A DNA stretch of 33,428 nucleotides from NCBI GenBank assembly GCA_913009735.1, contig CAJVYU010000026.1, positions 1 through 33,428 of the forward strand, written 5' to 3'. The notes under the pieces were generated by a model. It worked only from the letters and a program-made list of their open reading frames with translations, made no database searches and was not told where the DNA came from. A program made the translations under genes and the position numbers. Source of the stretch: an uncultured Fidelibacterota bacterium (GTDB lineage: Bacteria > Fidelibacterota > Marinisomatia > Marinisomatales > TCS55). Positions 1-9,427 of this stretch are shown here, piece after piece (the stretch's first letter is position 1; every line of letters begins with the position of its first letter).

Positions 1-1077
1 GAAAATAGTTTCAAACCTATCTATATCTTTTTCAAGAATTCTGTCCAGTTTTCCAAGTGATTCCACTTCATACTTTTTCACACCAAATTCAAAAAAGGTT
101 TCTTTCCAATAATCAACTAATACGGGTGGACAAATAATCAGTTTACCACCTGGCAATTGTTGTGCAAGCATGGCAGAAATATAGGTTTTCCCTAAGCCAA
201 CGACGTCAGCAAGAAAAACACCTTGGTAGGCTTCAAGGATTTTTTTTGCGGAAACGATGGCTTGCTTCTGATATTGAAGATTCATAAAACCTTCCGGCAT
301 ATCTATTTCAATTTCCTGATCCATATTTATGTCTTCTTTTAGGTATTCGTATAACATTTTTAGATATAATTCATATGGTGTAATGTCTTCATTCAACCAG
401 GTTTTAGTACAAACTGTATCCACATACTTTTCAGATATATCAACACCATCTTTCCATAATTCGTCGAATTGGTCTAAAGCGAAATCAACATCTCCCTTAT
501 TCTTTAATTCAACATTGAATTCACGGTTTGCGACTAGACCACTTTCCGAAAAATTGCTTGATCCGGTTATCACAGAACCATAAGAAACTTGTTCTTCTTT
601 GTATCTGGATATATATACTTTGGCATGAATATTACTACTGGGATAAGCCCGTAATTCAAGTTTTTTTCCATTACCACCATTTGCAACATCTTCTTCAATA
701 TTTACACAATCAGCGGTCAGAAACTCAATGAACTTTTTTATTCCAATTTCTGTATTATAATCATCGCTTGATGTATCTAATTCGGTAACCACAACTTCCA
801 TAGCTGCATTGCGAGTTTCTTTATGGGAAATGAAATCCAGATTTGTTTGAGTCCTAACTGTATCAATAATCTGAAATGTTTTTTGGTCAAGGTTTAGACC
901 AACAAGAATGCGAATTTTCTCTACATTTTCCAGACTATCAGAAAGTCTATAAAAACCGCTTGTCCGAAAATATCCAACCAATACATCAAAAAATTTTACT
1001 GCTTGTAGTGTTTGTTTAAAGCGATTTACTAATGTTGCACCCGGCTCATTGGTGAAAAATGTTAAATCTGTGTTCAT
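1..1077 (-). CDS. Phospholipase D-domain / SNF2-type helicase fusion, C-terminus beyond window
   Basis: The reading frame is open for 359 codons from an ATG at 1077 to base 1 and runs off the window. Residues 1-200 look like a PLD nuclease/phosphatase domain: an HxK pair (H151, K153) followed by GSSNF at 172-176, the usual single HKD signature. From about residue 265 a superfamily 2 helicase begins: a Q-like YQKQAI, Walker A ADVVGLGKT at 290-298 and motif Ia-like IICPP at 314-318. The DEAD/DEAH box and C-terminal helicase lobe lie outside the window. PLD domains fused or adjacent to SNF2 helicases are known in defence loci such as DISARM and in restriction-like operons, so a role in foreign-DNA handling is plausible but inferred. 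No partner gene is visible; any would lie to the left. It is transcribed divergently from tdh. Confidence 0.88.
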   Translation of the reverse strand, partial: MNTDLTFFTNEPGATLVNRFKQTLQAVKFFDVLVGYFRTSGFYRLSDSLENVEKIRILVGLNLDQKTFQIIDTVRTQTNLDFISHKETRNAAMEVVVTELDTSSDDYNTEIGIKKFIEFLTADCVNIEEDVANGGNGKKLELRAYPSSNIHAKVYISRYKEEQVSYGSVITGSSNFSESGLVANREFNVELKNKGDVDFALDQFDELWKDGVDISEKYVDTVCTKTWLNEDITPYELYLKMLYEYLKEDINMDQEIEIDMPEGFMNLQYQKQAIVSAKKILEAYQGVFLADVVGLGKTYISAMLAQQLPGGKLIICPPVLVDYWKETFFEFGVKKYEVESLGKLDRILEKDIDRFETIF

Positions 1078-1251
1078 AATCCTCTCATATATTTCAATAA
1101 TCTCTACTGCATTTTAACTCTATTCATCCTAACATTCATTTGAAAAATGATATTCATTGTATTCTGAATTAATTATGCTTTCTGTTTTACATAATTACGC
1201 ATTACACATTTTCTCCATTAAATTCTGACTTAACTATCATAAATAAAATCT
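1078..1251. other. Divergent intergenic region between helicase and tdh
   Basis: These 174 AT-rich bases separate two divergently read genes and must hold both promoters. I see no hairpin or convincing -35/-10 pair and no Shine-Dalgarno site before either start codon. Confidence 0.5.
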
Positions 1252-2274
1252 ATGAAATCCATTTGCAAATCCAAACCTGGACCCGGCCTTTGGCTGAAAG
1301 ATGTTCCCAAACCTAAAGTCGAAACAAATGATGTGTTAATCAAAATTCATAAAACGGCCATTTGCGGGACTGATCTCCATATTTATAAATGGGATGAGTG
1401 GTCTCAACGCACGATTAAAACACCTTTAGTCATTGGCCATGAATTTGTTGGTGAGATTGTCGAAATTGGCCCCGGCGTCACTCATTACAAAGGCGGAGAA
1501 CTCGTTTCCGGTGAGGGACATATTACGTGTGGTTACTGCCGAAATTGCCGGGCAGGGAAGCGCCATCTCTGCCACCGAACAGTTGGAATTGGTATTCATC
1601 GTGAGGGTGCATTTGCAGAATATCTTGTAATGCCCGAACAAAATGTGTGGCCTGTTCATCCGGAAATATCATCAGATATTGCTTCATTTTTTGATCCATT
1701 TGGGAACGCTGCTCACACAGCGCTCTCTTTTGAAATGGTAGGTGAAGATGTTTTGATAACCGGAGCAGGTCCAATTGGAATTATGGCCGTTGCCATTTGT
1801 AATTTTGTCGGAGCACGTCATGTAGTCATAACGGATATTAACGATTTCCGTTTGAACCTGGCATTAAAAATGGGGGCATCATTGGCTCTGAATGTCACAC
1901 ATGATAAGATTGAAGATTCTATTAAAGAATTGGGTATGTCTAATGGCTTTGATGTGGGATTAGAAATGTCCGGAAACCCTCAAGCTTTCAACGATATGCT
2001 TCATAACATGTATCATGGAGGACGGATTGCTCTATTAGGCCTTCTGCCTGAGTCCACAAAAATCAACTGGGATGAAATCATTTTCAAAGGATTACATATA
2101 AAAGGTATTTATGGCCGGGAGATGTTTGAGACATGGTACAAAATGACACAGATGCTTCGGAGCGGACTGGATATTTCCGGTGTGTTAACCCATCGCTTTT
2201 CAGTCGATGATTTCCAAAAAGGTTTTGACGTGATGGAATCGGGGAATTGCGGAAAAGTGATTTTAGAATGGTAA
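1252..2274 (+). CDS. tdh: L-threonine 3-dehydrogenase
   Basis: Cytoplasmic NAD- and zinc-dependent enzyme that oxidises L-threonine to 2-amino-3-oxobutanoate. The 340-residue protein aligns almost position for position with E. coli Tdh (341 aa). Catalytic zinc ligands are C38, H63 and E64 (in GHE); the structural zinc site is C93, C96, C99 and C107. A Rossmann NAD site GAGPIGI lies at 171-177, and the Tdh-specific stretch [14 protein letters not shown] is in the C-terminal part. The next gene, 91 bases on, is kbl, which takes the unstable product to glycine and acetyl-CoA, so the two form the classic threonine-to-glycine pathway. The ATG has no clear ribosome site, like several other genes here. 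A less specific medium-chain dehydrogenase is very unlikely given the identity in the signature regions. Confidence 0.96.
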   Translation: MKSICKSKPGPGLWLKDVPKPKVETNDVLIKIHKTAICGTDLHIYKWDEWSQRTIKTPLVIGHEFVGEIVEIGPGVTHYKGGELVSGEGHITCGYCRNCRAGKRHLCHRTVGIGIHREGAFAEYLVMPEQNVWPVHPEISSDIASFFDPFGNAAHTALSFEMVGEDVLITGAGPIGIMAVAICNFVGARHVVITDINDFRLNLALKMGASLALNVTHDKIEDSIKELGMSNGFDVGLEMSGNPQAFNDMLHNMYHGGRIALLGLLPESTKINWDEIIFKGLHIKGIYGREMFETWYKMTQMLRSGLDISGVLTHRFSVDDFQKGFDVMESGNCGKVILEW

Positions 2275-2365
2275 TAAAAAATTGAATGGATGAATGACTG
2301 TGTGGATGATTGAACAATCTACAAATCAGCTAATCAGCCATGCGATTGATTAGATTTAGTAACAT

Positions 2366-3553
2366 ATGAGCAACTCTAAACAGATTTATCAAGATACCTT
2401 AAACCAAATCGAATCCGAAGGTTTATATAAAAAAGAACGCACTATCACCACACCTCAAGGCGTAACCATCCACACGCAAGAAGGAGGTGAAGTCCTAAAC
2501 TTTTGCGCCAATAACTATCTGGGGCTTTCCAATCACCCCGATATCAAAGCCGCTGCTCATCAAGCACTTGACGATCACGGATTTGGGATGTCATCCGTTC
2601 GTTTTATTTGCGGTACACAGGATATACACAAAGAATTAGAGAAAAAGATTTCTGATTTTTTCGGAACCGACGATACTATTTTATACACTTCCTGTTTTGA
2701 TGCCAACGGAGGATTGTTCGAAACACTTCTTGGTCCGGATGATGCGATCATTTCTGATGGATTAAATCACGCTTCTATTATTGACGGTGTTCGTTTATGC
2801 AAGGCTCAACGGTATCGCTATGCCAACAGCGATATGAATGACCTCGAAACACAATTACAGAAAGCCCGGAATGCCCGCTTGCGGCTGATCGCCACTGATG
2901 GTGTGTTTTCCATGGATGGCTATATTGCCAATCTGAAGGATATCACAGCATTAGCAGAAAAATATAATGCATTGGTTATGGTGGACGATTCTCATGCTAC
3001 GGGATTTGTGGGGAAGACAGGCCGCGGTTCAGCAGAATACCACAGCGTCATGGATAAAATTGACGTCTGGACTTCCACATTGGGAAAGGCACTGGGGGGA
3101 GCTTCCGGGGGATTTTCCACCGGACGGCAGGAAATTATTGATATGCTTCGCCAGCGTTCCCGCCCCTATCTTTTTTCTAATACAATGGCTCCTGCTATTG
3201 TTGCTGCGGGAATTAAAGTATTTGAGATATTATCCAAATCCACTGAATTACGGGATAAACTGGAAGAAAATACCCTGTATTTCAGAGGAAAAATAAAAGA
3301 AGCCGGATTTAATATTAAAGAAGGCGATCACCCTATTGTACCCATTATGCTTTTCGATGCTAAACTGGCTCAAAAGATGGCTTCGGCTTTACTCGATGAG
3401 GGTATTTACGTCATCGGATTTTTCTTTCCCGTTGTTCCTAAAGGTGAAGCCCGGATTCGTGTACAAATTTCTGCTGCTATGGAAAAGGATCATTTAGATC
3501 GGGCTATAGATGCATTTATAAAAGTTGGAAAAATTCTTAATATTATTAATTAA
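2366..3553 (+). CDS. kbl: Glycine C-acetyltransferase (2-amino-3-ketobutyrate CoA ligase)
   Basis: PLP enzyme of the alpha-oxoamine synthase family that cleaves 2-amino-3-oxobutanoate with CoA into glycine and acetyl-CoA. The 395-residue length matches E. coli Kbl. The PLP-binding lysine is K241 in STLGKALGG; the cofactor aspartate/histidine stretch is VDDSHATG at 206-213, and NHASIIDG lies at 134-141. The fingerprint [17 protein letters not shown] near residue 76 favours Kbl over the related 8-amino-7-oxononanoate synthase (BioF), as does the tdh gene just upstream. The spacing from tdh suggests co-transcription. No Shine-Dalgarno site is evident before the ATG. Confidence 0.95.
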   Translation: MSNSKQIYQDTLNQIESEGLYKKERTITTPQGVTIHTQEGGEVLNFCANNYLGLSNHPDIKAAAHQALDDHGFGMSSVRFICGTQDIHKELEKKISDFFGTDDTILYTSCFDANGGLFETLLGPDDAIISDGLNHASIIDGVRLCKAQRYRYANSDMNDLETQLQKARNARLRLIATDGVFSMDGYIANLKDITALAEKYNALVMVDDSHATGFVGKTGRGSAEYHSVMDKIDVWTSTLGKALGGASGGFSTGRQEIIDMLRQRSRPYLFSNTMAPAIVAAGIKVFEILSKSTELRDKLEENTLYFRGKIKEAGFNIKEGDHPIVPIMLFDAKLAQKMASALLDEGIYVIGFFFPVVPKGEARIRVQISAAMEKDHLDRAIDAFIKVGKILNIIN

Positions 3554-3580
3554 TTTTTATTTCCCATCCATTTATAATCT

Positions 3581-4396
3581 ATGAATAAAGTATCATCTTT
3601 CCCAAAACCACGCCAACACGGAGCCTGGGCTATGTTTCTTGTCCCGGCTATAATGGCTGCCAGCCTGGCAGGTGGATGGAATTGGGCAGCCTTGTTTTTA
3701 ATTGCTTCATTCATTCTGATATTTCTTTCATATGAACCGGCCGTCAAAGTTGTTCGCAGGTGGAAAAATAAACACATTTTAAATAAGGAATCTCTGAATT
3801 GGGTATTCCTTTTTGCCGGGTTCGGAGCAATTATTGCAATTCTAATCTTTACAATGTATAAACAGTGGATTGCATTCTCATTTGGCGGTGTGGTTGCCGT
3901 TACACTGGTTATTCATTTATGGGTAACGGTTCAAAAACAAAATATGTCTATACCGGGAGAACTTATCGGTGTTTTTGGATTAACAGCATCGGCGCCGGTT
4001 ATTTATCTCTTCCTCCACGAAAGTTTGGATGCCCGGGGCTGGATTCTGTGGCTGATTAATTTCTTGTATTTTGCCGGTAGTATTTTCTATATCAAATTAA
4101 AATTACGTATTCAACCACAAATACCCGAACCAAATTTGATGTATAAAATCAAAATTGCTTTTCCTTTAATTACATATAATTTAATTCTCTTCATTTTCTT
4201 GTGGTTTACTATCTGGCTGCGGGATTACACGTGGCTGTTTCTTTTAGCATATGTACCTTTTATCATCAAATCAATCATCGGGATATTCACCTGGCAAACA
4301 AAATTAAATCTTCAACCCAAAAAAACCGGTTTTATTGAATTATTTCATGCCATTATTTTTCTCATTATCAATATTCTTGCATTTAATATCGGCTAA
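3581..4396 (+). CDS. YwiC-like integral membrane protein
   Basis: A 271-residue polytopic membrane protein with roughly eight hydrophobic segments. It begins with PKPRQHGAWAMFLVP, which resembles the P-x-x-HGAW opening of the YwiC-like family (named after B. subtilis YwiC). The family has no established biochemical function. The gene follows kbl after 27 bases and may be read through from the tdh-kbl unit, although nothing ties it to threonine use. The 82 bases that follow hold the secD promoter, so it is probably the last gene of its transcript. Family placement rests on the N-terminal motif and topology only. Confidence 0.72.
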   Translation: MNKVSSFPKPRQHGAWAMFLVPAIMAASLAGGWNWAALFLIASFILIFLSYEPAVKVVRRWKNKHILNKESLNWVFLFAGFGAIIAILIFTMYKQWIAFSFGGVVAVTLVIHLWVTVQKQNMSIPGELIGVFGLTASAPVIYLFLHESLDARGWILWLINFLYFAGSIFYIKLKLRIQPQIPEPNLMYKIKIAFPLITYNLILFIFLWFTIWLRDYTWLFLLAYVPFIIKSIIGIFTWQTKLNLQPKKTGFIELFHAIIFLIINILAFNIG

Positions 4397-4411
4397 CCAT
4401 CGTTAAATAGT

Positions 4412-4441
4412 TTGACACCTCTTTCACATGCTGGGTATATT
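4412..4441 (+). promoter_or_regulatory. Sigma70-type promoter of secDF
   Basis: A perfect TTGACA at 4412-4417 is followed after 18 bases by TATATT at 4436-4441 (five of six matches to TATAAT). This places a start site near 4448, about 30 bases before the secD ATG, and gives secDF its own promoter. It is the best consensus promoter I found in the window. Confidence 0.62.
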
Positions 4442-4478
4442 CCCAAGCTTTTTTCAAACCTAAAATATTTATTTCTAT

Positions 4479-6395
4479 ATGAAGAGTAAACTAACACCAA
4501 GATATATCATTATTGCCATCGTTCTGGTATGGGCTATTTACGCCATTTGGCCAACCATAAAATACCAGCTTCTTTCCGATGACGAAATTCAAACCATGCG
4601 GGAGGAAGGGACACTCCAGAATCTTGAAAGAAAGGCCATTAAACAGGGATTGGACTTAAAAGGCGGTATCTATATTGTTTTAGAAGTGGATTTACCAACC
4701 TTGATTAACAACCTGGCCATTAATAAAGATAATCGTTTTGAAAGTGTTCTAACGAATGTTCGTAATAAACTGGAAACAGATTCACAACTTGATTTTTACC
4801 AGGTATTCCAACAGGAAATAACCAATAGTGGTCTTCGTATCAATCGCTATTTTGATGTGGATTACGGCAGCGATATGGATGCAGTTATGTCCAGTCTCCG
4901 TGATGAAGGACGGGATGCTATTGATCGTGTATTAGAAATTCTGCAGAATCGTGTGGATCAGTTTGGTGTATCTGAACCTACCATTCAAAAACAGGGTAAT
5001 CGCAGAATTATAGTTGAGTTAGCAGGCATTCAGGATTCAGATCGTGCGCGTGATCTATTGCAAAGTACTGCTCTTCTGGAATTTGTGTTGGTCAAATCTC
5101 CTGATCTGACAAATGATATGCTTCTTCGCATTGATAAAGTAATCAAAGGAAGCGATGAACTGATTGAATTAACTGAATCCATCAGTGATAAGAAACCCAA
5201 AGAAGAAGCAACTGTAAGTGATGACGAGACTATTTCCGTCAGTGAATTATTCAGGGATCAATCTCTCCAAGCTGACACAGATTCAACAGATAACTCGGTT
5301 GTTGTTGATAAAAACCTGGTGGAGGACAGGCCTTTCTCTTCTTTACTCCGGGCATTAGGGAACGACATTGGTGTTCCGGAAAAGAATGTTTATATCATTA
5401 AAAAAATCCTGGAAATGGATGAAGTAAAAGCAAAACTTGATGCTGCTAATGGCCAGTTTTTATTAAGCAATGATATTGAAGACTTTGCTAATAATAATGG
5501 CGGCCACGAAAAAATGTATCGGATGTATTACCTGGAAGGGGAATCCGAACTCACCGGAGGAGTGGTAGAAACAGCCCGTGCAACCCTTGGTGGAACAGGC
5601 AGCTCTTCTTCAGGACAGTCCATCGTGTTATTAGACATGAATTCAGAAGGTTCTCGAGTCTGGTCAAGAGTTACCGGCGGAAATATCGGACGCCGGGTAG
5701 CCATCGTCTTGGATAAAAAAGTGCATATGGCGCCTGTTATTCGCTCCAAGATTTCAGATGGCGGAACTATGATTGAAGGATTTGACGATATGGACGAAGC
5801 AAAAGATATTGCCATTGTATTAAGAGCAGGTGCTCTGCCTGCACCAGTGGAAATTATTGAGGAAAGGATTGTGGGTCCTTCGCTGGGTGCTGACTCCGTA
5901 GCAAAGGGAACGCGGTCTGTGTTAATCGGTTTACTATTGGTGTTGATATTTATGGTTACATATTATAAATGGTCTGGATTAATTGCCGACTTTGCCTTGA
6001 TTTGGAATCTTGTCCTTGTGTTAGCAATCCTTGCCGTATTGGGTGCGACCCTTACTCTTCCGGGAATTGCCGCTTTGATATTAACGGTTGGAATGTCAAT
6101 AGATGCCAACGTGATTATTTTTGAGCGTATTCGAGAAGAGGGCCGCAAAGGTAAAACTCCTCGAGCTGCTATTGAAGCAGGATATAACCGGGCCTTAACA
6201 ACCATTATTGACGCCAACGTCACAACACTCATTGCTGCGTTGGTTCTATATCAATTTGGGACAGGTCCTATTCGTGGATTTGCAACTGTTCTTTTCTGGG
6301 GAATTGTCATTTCCATGTTTACAGCGATTTTTGTAACACGAACCATTTTTAATACCCTCACTGAACGCAGAGGGATGCAGAGTTTGAGCATATGA
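4479..6395 (+). CDS. secD: Protein translocase subunit SecD
   Basis: Inner-membrane RND-type subunit that uses the proton gradient to help pull secreted proteins through SecYEG. The 638-residue protein has an N-terminal membrane helix (about 8-25), the GLDLKGG motif at 57-63, the P1-domain block DQFGVSEPTIQKQG around 160-173, GALPAPVEI at 451-459, and five C-terminal membrane helices from about 475. The helix bearing GMSIDANVIIFERIREE (538-554) carries the conserved aspartate D542. An acidic, low-complexity insertion at about 230-285 (rich in D, E, S) sits inside the periplasmic region. It overlaps secF by four bases (ATGA), so translation is probably coupled. Confidence 0.97.
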   Translation: MKSKLTPRYIIIAIVLVWAIYAIWPTIKYQLLSDDEIQTMREEGTLQNLERKAIKQGLDLKGGIYIVLEVDLPTLINNLAINKDNRFESVLTNVRNKLETDSQLDFYQVFQQEITNSGLRINRYFDVDYGSDMDAVMSSLRDEGRDAIDRVLEILQNRVDQFGVSEPTIQKQGNRRIIVELAGIQDSDRARDLLQSTALLEFVLVKSPDLTNDMLLRIDKVIKGSDELIELTESISDKKPKEEATVSDDETISVSELFRDQSLQADTDSTDNSVVVDKNLVEDRPFSSLLRALGNDIGVPEKNVYIIKKILEMDEVKAKLDAANGQFLLSNDIEDFANNNGGHEKMYRMYYLEGESELTGGVVETARATLGGTGSSSSGQSIVLLDMNSEGSRVWSRVTGGNIGRRVAIVLDKKVHMAPVIRSKISDGGTMIEGFDDMDEAKDIAIVLRAGALPAPVEIIEERIVGPSLGADSVAKGTRSVLIGLLLVLIFMVTYYKWSGLIADFALIWNLVLVLAILAVLGATLTLPGIAALILTVGMSIDANVIIFERIREEGRKGKTPRAAIEAGYNRALTTIIDANVTTLIAALVLYQFGTGPIRGFATVLFWGIVISMFTAIFVTRTIFNTLTERRGMQSLSI

Positions 6396-7315
6396 GATTA
6401 ATTAGAGAAACAAATATTAACTTTTACGACCAAAGCCGATTCGCTTTTTTCCTGTCCGGAACGATTATTCTTGCTGGATTGGTTTCTTTGTTTTTGCAGG
6501 GAGGCCCAAGATTGAGCATTGATTTCAAAGGCGGAACACTTGTTGCCGTTCAGTTTACTGAAGATATGGATGTCAATAAAGTTCGCTCTGTAATGGGAAA
6601 TGTATCTATTGACGGACTCACCTATGATTTCAGCAAAGCAGAGATTAAACGCTTCGGTATCAGTAGAGATATTTCCGTCCGGTTACCGTTAATTGATGAA
6701 CAACCGGAAAACTTTCCACAATTGATTGTCAAGCACTTGTATGAATCATTTCCGGAAAATACTCCTGAAAATATAAACGATTTTATTTTATCTATCGAAA
6801 AAGTCGGTCCAAAGATTGGAGCGGAATTAAGCGGCAAAGCTGTTATGGCAATTATATCAGCCTTGATTTTAATTCTTATTTATATTTCCATTCGTTTTGA
6901 ATTCAAATTTGCAGTGGGAGCGATTGCCGCCCTAACCCACGACGTGGTCATTACATTGGGTATTTTCTCTATTATGGATTATGAGATTTCCTTGCCAATC
7001 ATCGCTGCATTTTTAACGATTGTTGGTTATTCATTAAATGATACAATTGTTATTTTTGATCGTGTAAGAGAAAATGTCAAAGCGATGAAACATGTAACGT
7101 ATAGTGAACTTGTAGATCGCAGTTTAAATGAATCATTAAGCAGGACGATTATCACGTCAGTAACGACATTTTTTGTTGTGTTTGTCCTTTTTATATTTGG
7201 TGGAGAAGTGATCCATTATTTTGCTTTTGCAATGTTAATCGGTGTAATTGTGGGTACGTATTCCAGCATCTACGTTGCCAGTCCTATTGTTATAGAACTA
7301 CATAAAAGGAATTGA
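6392..7315 (+). CDS. secF: Protein translocase subunit SecF
   Basis: Partner of SecD in the SecDF export motor of the inner membrane. The 307 residues show an N-terminal helix (about 17-36), IDFKGGT at 43-49, VGPKIGAEL at 138-146, and five C-terminal helices. GYSLNDTIVIFDRVREN at 212-228 corresponds to the SecD GMSIDANV motif. The start codon lies inside the secD stop (ATGA overlap), and a strong terminator follows 35 bases after the stop, so secD-secF is a closed two-gene operon. No yajC is present upstream. Confidence 0.97.
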   Translation: MRLIRETNINFYDQSRFAFFLSGTIILAGLVSLFLQGGPRLSIDFKGGTLVAVQFTEDMDVNKVRSVMGNVSIDGLTYDFSKAEIKRFGISRDISVRLPLIDEQPENFPQLIVKHLYESFPENTPENINDFILSIEKVGPKIGAELSGKAVMAIISALILILIYISIRFEFKFAVGAIAALTHDVVITLGIFSIMDYEISLPIIAAFLTIVGYSLNDTIVIFDRVRENVKAMKHVTYSELVDRSLNESLSRTIITSVTTFFVVFVLFIFGGEVIHYFAFAMLIGVIVGTYSSIYVASPIVIELHKRN

Positions 7316-7350
7316 ATTTTTCCATCACAACACCATTTTAAAAACAAAAG

Positions 7351-7373
7351 ACTCCGCAGCCGCGGAGTTTTTT
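7351..7373 (+). terminator. Rho-independent terminator after secF
   Basis: Stem ACTCCGC (7351-7357), loop AGCC, stem GCGGAGT (7362-7368), then further T residues to 7373. An A-rich tract precedes the stem. It closes the secDF transcript; the next gene starts only 11 bases later. Confidence 0.88.
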
Positions 7374-7384
7374 GTTTATATACT

Positions 7385-8257
7385 ATGAAAACAAAAGTTA
7401 TCATTTTATACACAGCGCTCTGTATGATCTGGGGAACAACCTGGGTCGTCTTAAAAAAAAGCCTGGTCGAAGGAACGCCTCCAATCTACGGTGTGGGACT
7501 CCGCTTCTTATTAGCCGGATTAATCCTGTTGAGTATTATAGTTCTTAAAAGGAAATCCATCCCACGATCGAAAGAAGCAATTAATATCTATATTTTATTT
7601 ACTCTACTGAATTTTGTCATCGCTTACGGACTGACATATTACGCTGCTCAATTCATTTATTCAAATCTGTCCTCTATTTTGTGGGCAGGATTTCCTATAG
7701 TTGTTGTTCTCATATCCCATTTTTATCTCCGTGATGACAAACTTACTCTCAAAAAAGTTATTTCAATATTTATTGGTACAACGGGTGTAATCCTCATTCT
7801 TACGCAAGGCAAAACAATGGGTGGAGATAGAGTATTGTTAGGGATGGGATTGACTCTAGTTGCCATTTTAGTCGCCGCCTGGCCTAATGTGTATTTAAAA
7901 AAACATATTGATAAAATTGATACGTTATCCATGAACGCCGTTTGTCAAACAGGCGCAGGTATCATTTTATTACTCATATCCAGCATTATTGAATCGGATC
8001 AGGCAATGAATTGGAGTTCGTTTAATATTTTTGCAATGATATATTTAACATTGTTTGGAACGGTAATAACATGGTTGATTTATATTTGGCTGTTTAAACA
8101 TTTATCAATGTCACAAATTGCTTACGTAGCATTTCCTCCTCCTGTTATCGCCTTTATGATTGGTTGGTATTTTTTAGGAGAAACATTGACCCTTATTTCC
8201 ATTTTAGGAGCTTTTATGGTCATTGGCGGAGCAGTAATTGTGAATTTGAAGCGATAG
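7385..8257 (+). CDS. EamA-family (DMT superfamily) transporter
   Basis: A 290-residue inner-membrane protein with about ten hydrophobic helices arranged as two EamA repeats (roughly 5-137 and 148-288). The opening helix with MIWGTTWVVLKKSL and the loop RFLLAGLIL are typical of drug/metabolite exporters of the RhtA/YdcZ type. Substrate cannot be read from sequence; amino acids or related metabolites are the usual cargo. The ATG lies just after the secF terminator, so its promoter must overlap that terminator or transcription reads through. The DNA-repair gene ogt follows after 61 bases. Confidence 0.88.
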   Translation: MKTKVIILYTALCMIWGTTWVVLKKSLVEGTPPIYGVGLRFLLAGLILLSIIVLKRKSIPRSKEAINIYILFTLLNFVIAYGLTYYAAQFIYSNLSSILWAGFPIVVVLISHFYLRDDKLTLKKVISIFIGTTGVILILTQGKTMGGDRVLLGMGLTLVAILVAAWPNVYLKKHIDKIDTLSMNAVCQTGAGIILLLISSIIESDQAMNWSSFNIFAMIYLTLFGTVITWLIYIWLFKHLSMSQIAYVAFPPPVIAFMIGWYFLGETLTLISILGAFMVIGGAVIVNLKR

Positions 8258-8318
8258 ATTCACAAGTAAAATACCTAAACGGTGTTTAAATTCTTCATTC
8301 AATTTTGAAAATAGAAAA

Positions 8319-8816
8319 ATGAAAACCATTACATTCGATACAGTGGAAACTCCTTTTGGAATCATAGGTTTAGCAATATCTGAAAAAGGACTTTGTCGTG
8401 TTTATTTCCCGGAAGATGCACCCTTTGATAGATCACTCCAAAGAGAATTTCCTAAATGCACGATTATTCAAAATGAAAAAGCATTACAAAATATTAAAAA
8501 ACAGTTTAAAGAATATTTTTCAGGGAAAAGGAAATCATTTGATATTGAATTGGATTTAAACGCTCCCCCATTTTATACAGACGCATTAGCTGAAGTGAGT
8601 AAAATCCCATTTGGTCAAACTGCAACGTACCAGGATATCGCTATAAGAGCCGGTAATCCGAGAGCCGTTCGGGCAGCCGGTTCTGCCAATGCAAATAACC
8701 CATTGCCCATCGTTATTCCATGTCACCGCGTTCTCAATACAGGAGGGGGGCTCGGTGGATACGGTGGTAAATTGGAACGGAAAGTCTTTCTCCTGGAATT
8801 AGAGAACTCATTATAG
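8319..8816 (+). CDS. ogt: Methylated-DNA--[protein]-cysteine S-methyltransferase
   Basis: Suicide repair protein that moves the alkyl group from O6-alkylguanine in DNA to its own cysteine. The 165-residue protein ends in the signature domain: PIVIPCHRVLN with acceptor C135, preceded by the recognition-helix stretch PRAVRAAGSANANNP and followed by GGYGGKLERK. The N-terminal half is the short ribonuclease-H-like domain seen in Ogt/MGMT; there is no Ada regulatory domain, so Ogt type is favoured. The next gene starts two bases after the stop, suggesting an operon with the DUF502 gene and plsY. Confidence 0.95.
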   Translation: MKTITFDTVETPFGIIGLAISEKGLCRVYFPEDAPFDRSLQREFPKCTIIQNEKALQNIKKQFKEYFSGKRKSFDIELDLNAPPFYTDALAEVSKIPFGQTATYQDIAIRAGNPRAVRAAGSANANNPLPIVIPCHRVLNTGGGLGGYGGKLERKVFLLELENSL

Positions 8817-8818
8817 CT

Positions 8819-9421
8819 ATGATGTGGACGCATATTAAACGAACGATTCTTGCGGGGATGTTTACCATCGTACCCCTGGCATTAACTATTTACATATTAC
8901 TGTTTATTTTTCGTTTTTTGGACAACATCTCCGCTCCGATTTTAAAGTATATAGGATTTCAGATACCTGGTCTTGGAATTCTGCTTACATTTTTAGTCGT
9001 CTACATTTTAGGATTAATCATTCGCAATGTTTTAGGGCGGCAGTTATTTACCTGGGGTGAAAAAATTCTCTTTAATATACCTCTTGTAAATACCATTTAT
9101 AAGACGATAAAACAGTTTATGAGCGCCTTTAGCGGAACTGCTGAAGGAAAAAACTTTCAAAAAGTAATTTTTCTTCAATATCCCAGATTAGGTGTCTGGA
9201 CGCTGGCCTTTGTTACCGGTGAATCTGTGGATGGAAATGGGATTAAATACTACCATATTTTTGTTCCGACAACACCAAATCCCACTTCCGGGTTTTTTAT
9301 TATTATACCTCAAAGCGATACAATGAGAACCGATATGACTGTGGAAGAAGGAATTAAAATGGTTATATCCGGAGGATTGATTGCACCGCTAAAAAATAAA
9401 TTACACGAATTCCCAAAATAA
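8819..9421 (+). CDS. DUF502 family membrane protein
   Basis: A 200-residue protein with two N-terminal membrane helices (about 10-32 and 45-67) and the family block GRQLFTWGEKILFNIPLVNTIY (shown in part) at about 74-95, followed by TIKQ. These match DUF502, a widespread family of unknown function in bacteria and plant membranes. The C-terminal half, with VPTTPNPTSGFF, is presumably soluble. It sits between ogt and plsY with gaps of 2 and 6 bases. Of the two adjacent ATG codons the first is used here. Confidence 0.87.
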   Translation: MMWTHIKRTILAGMFTIVPLALTIYILLFIFRFLDNISAPILKYIGFQIPGLGILLTFLVVYILGLIIRNVLGRQLFTWGEKILFNIPLVNTIYKTIKQFMSAFSGTAEGKNFQKVIFLQYPRLGVWTLAFVTGESVDGNGIKYYHIFVPTTPNPTSGFFIIIPQSDTMRTDMTVEEGIKMVISGGLIAPLKNKLHEFPK

Positions 9422-9427
9422 GTATTT

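Noticed and set aside
329-731. Two short plus-strand ORFs near the left edge
   Set aside because: They are antisense to the PLD-helicase frame, which has clear motifs and no stop over 359 codons.
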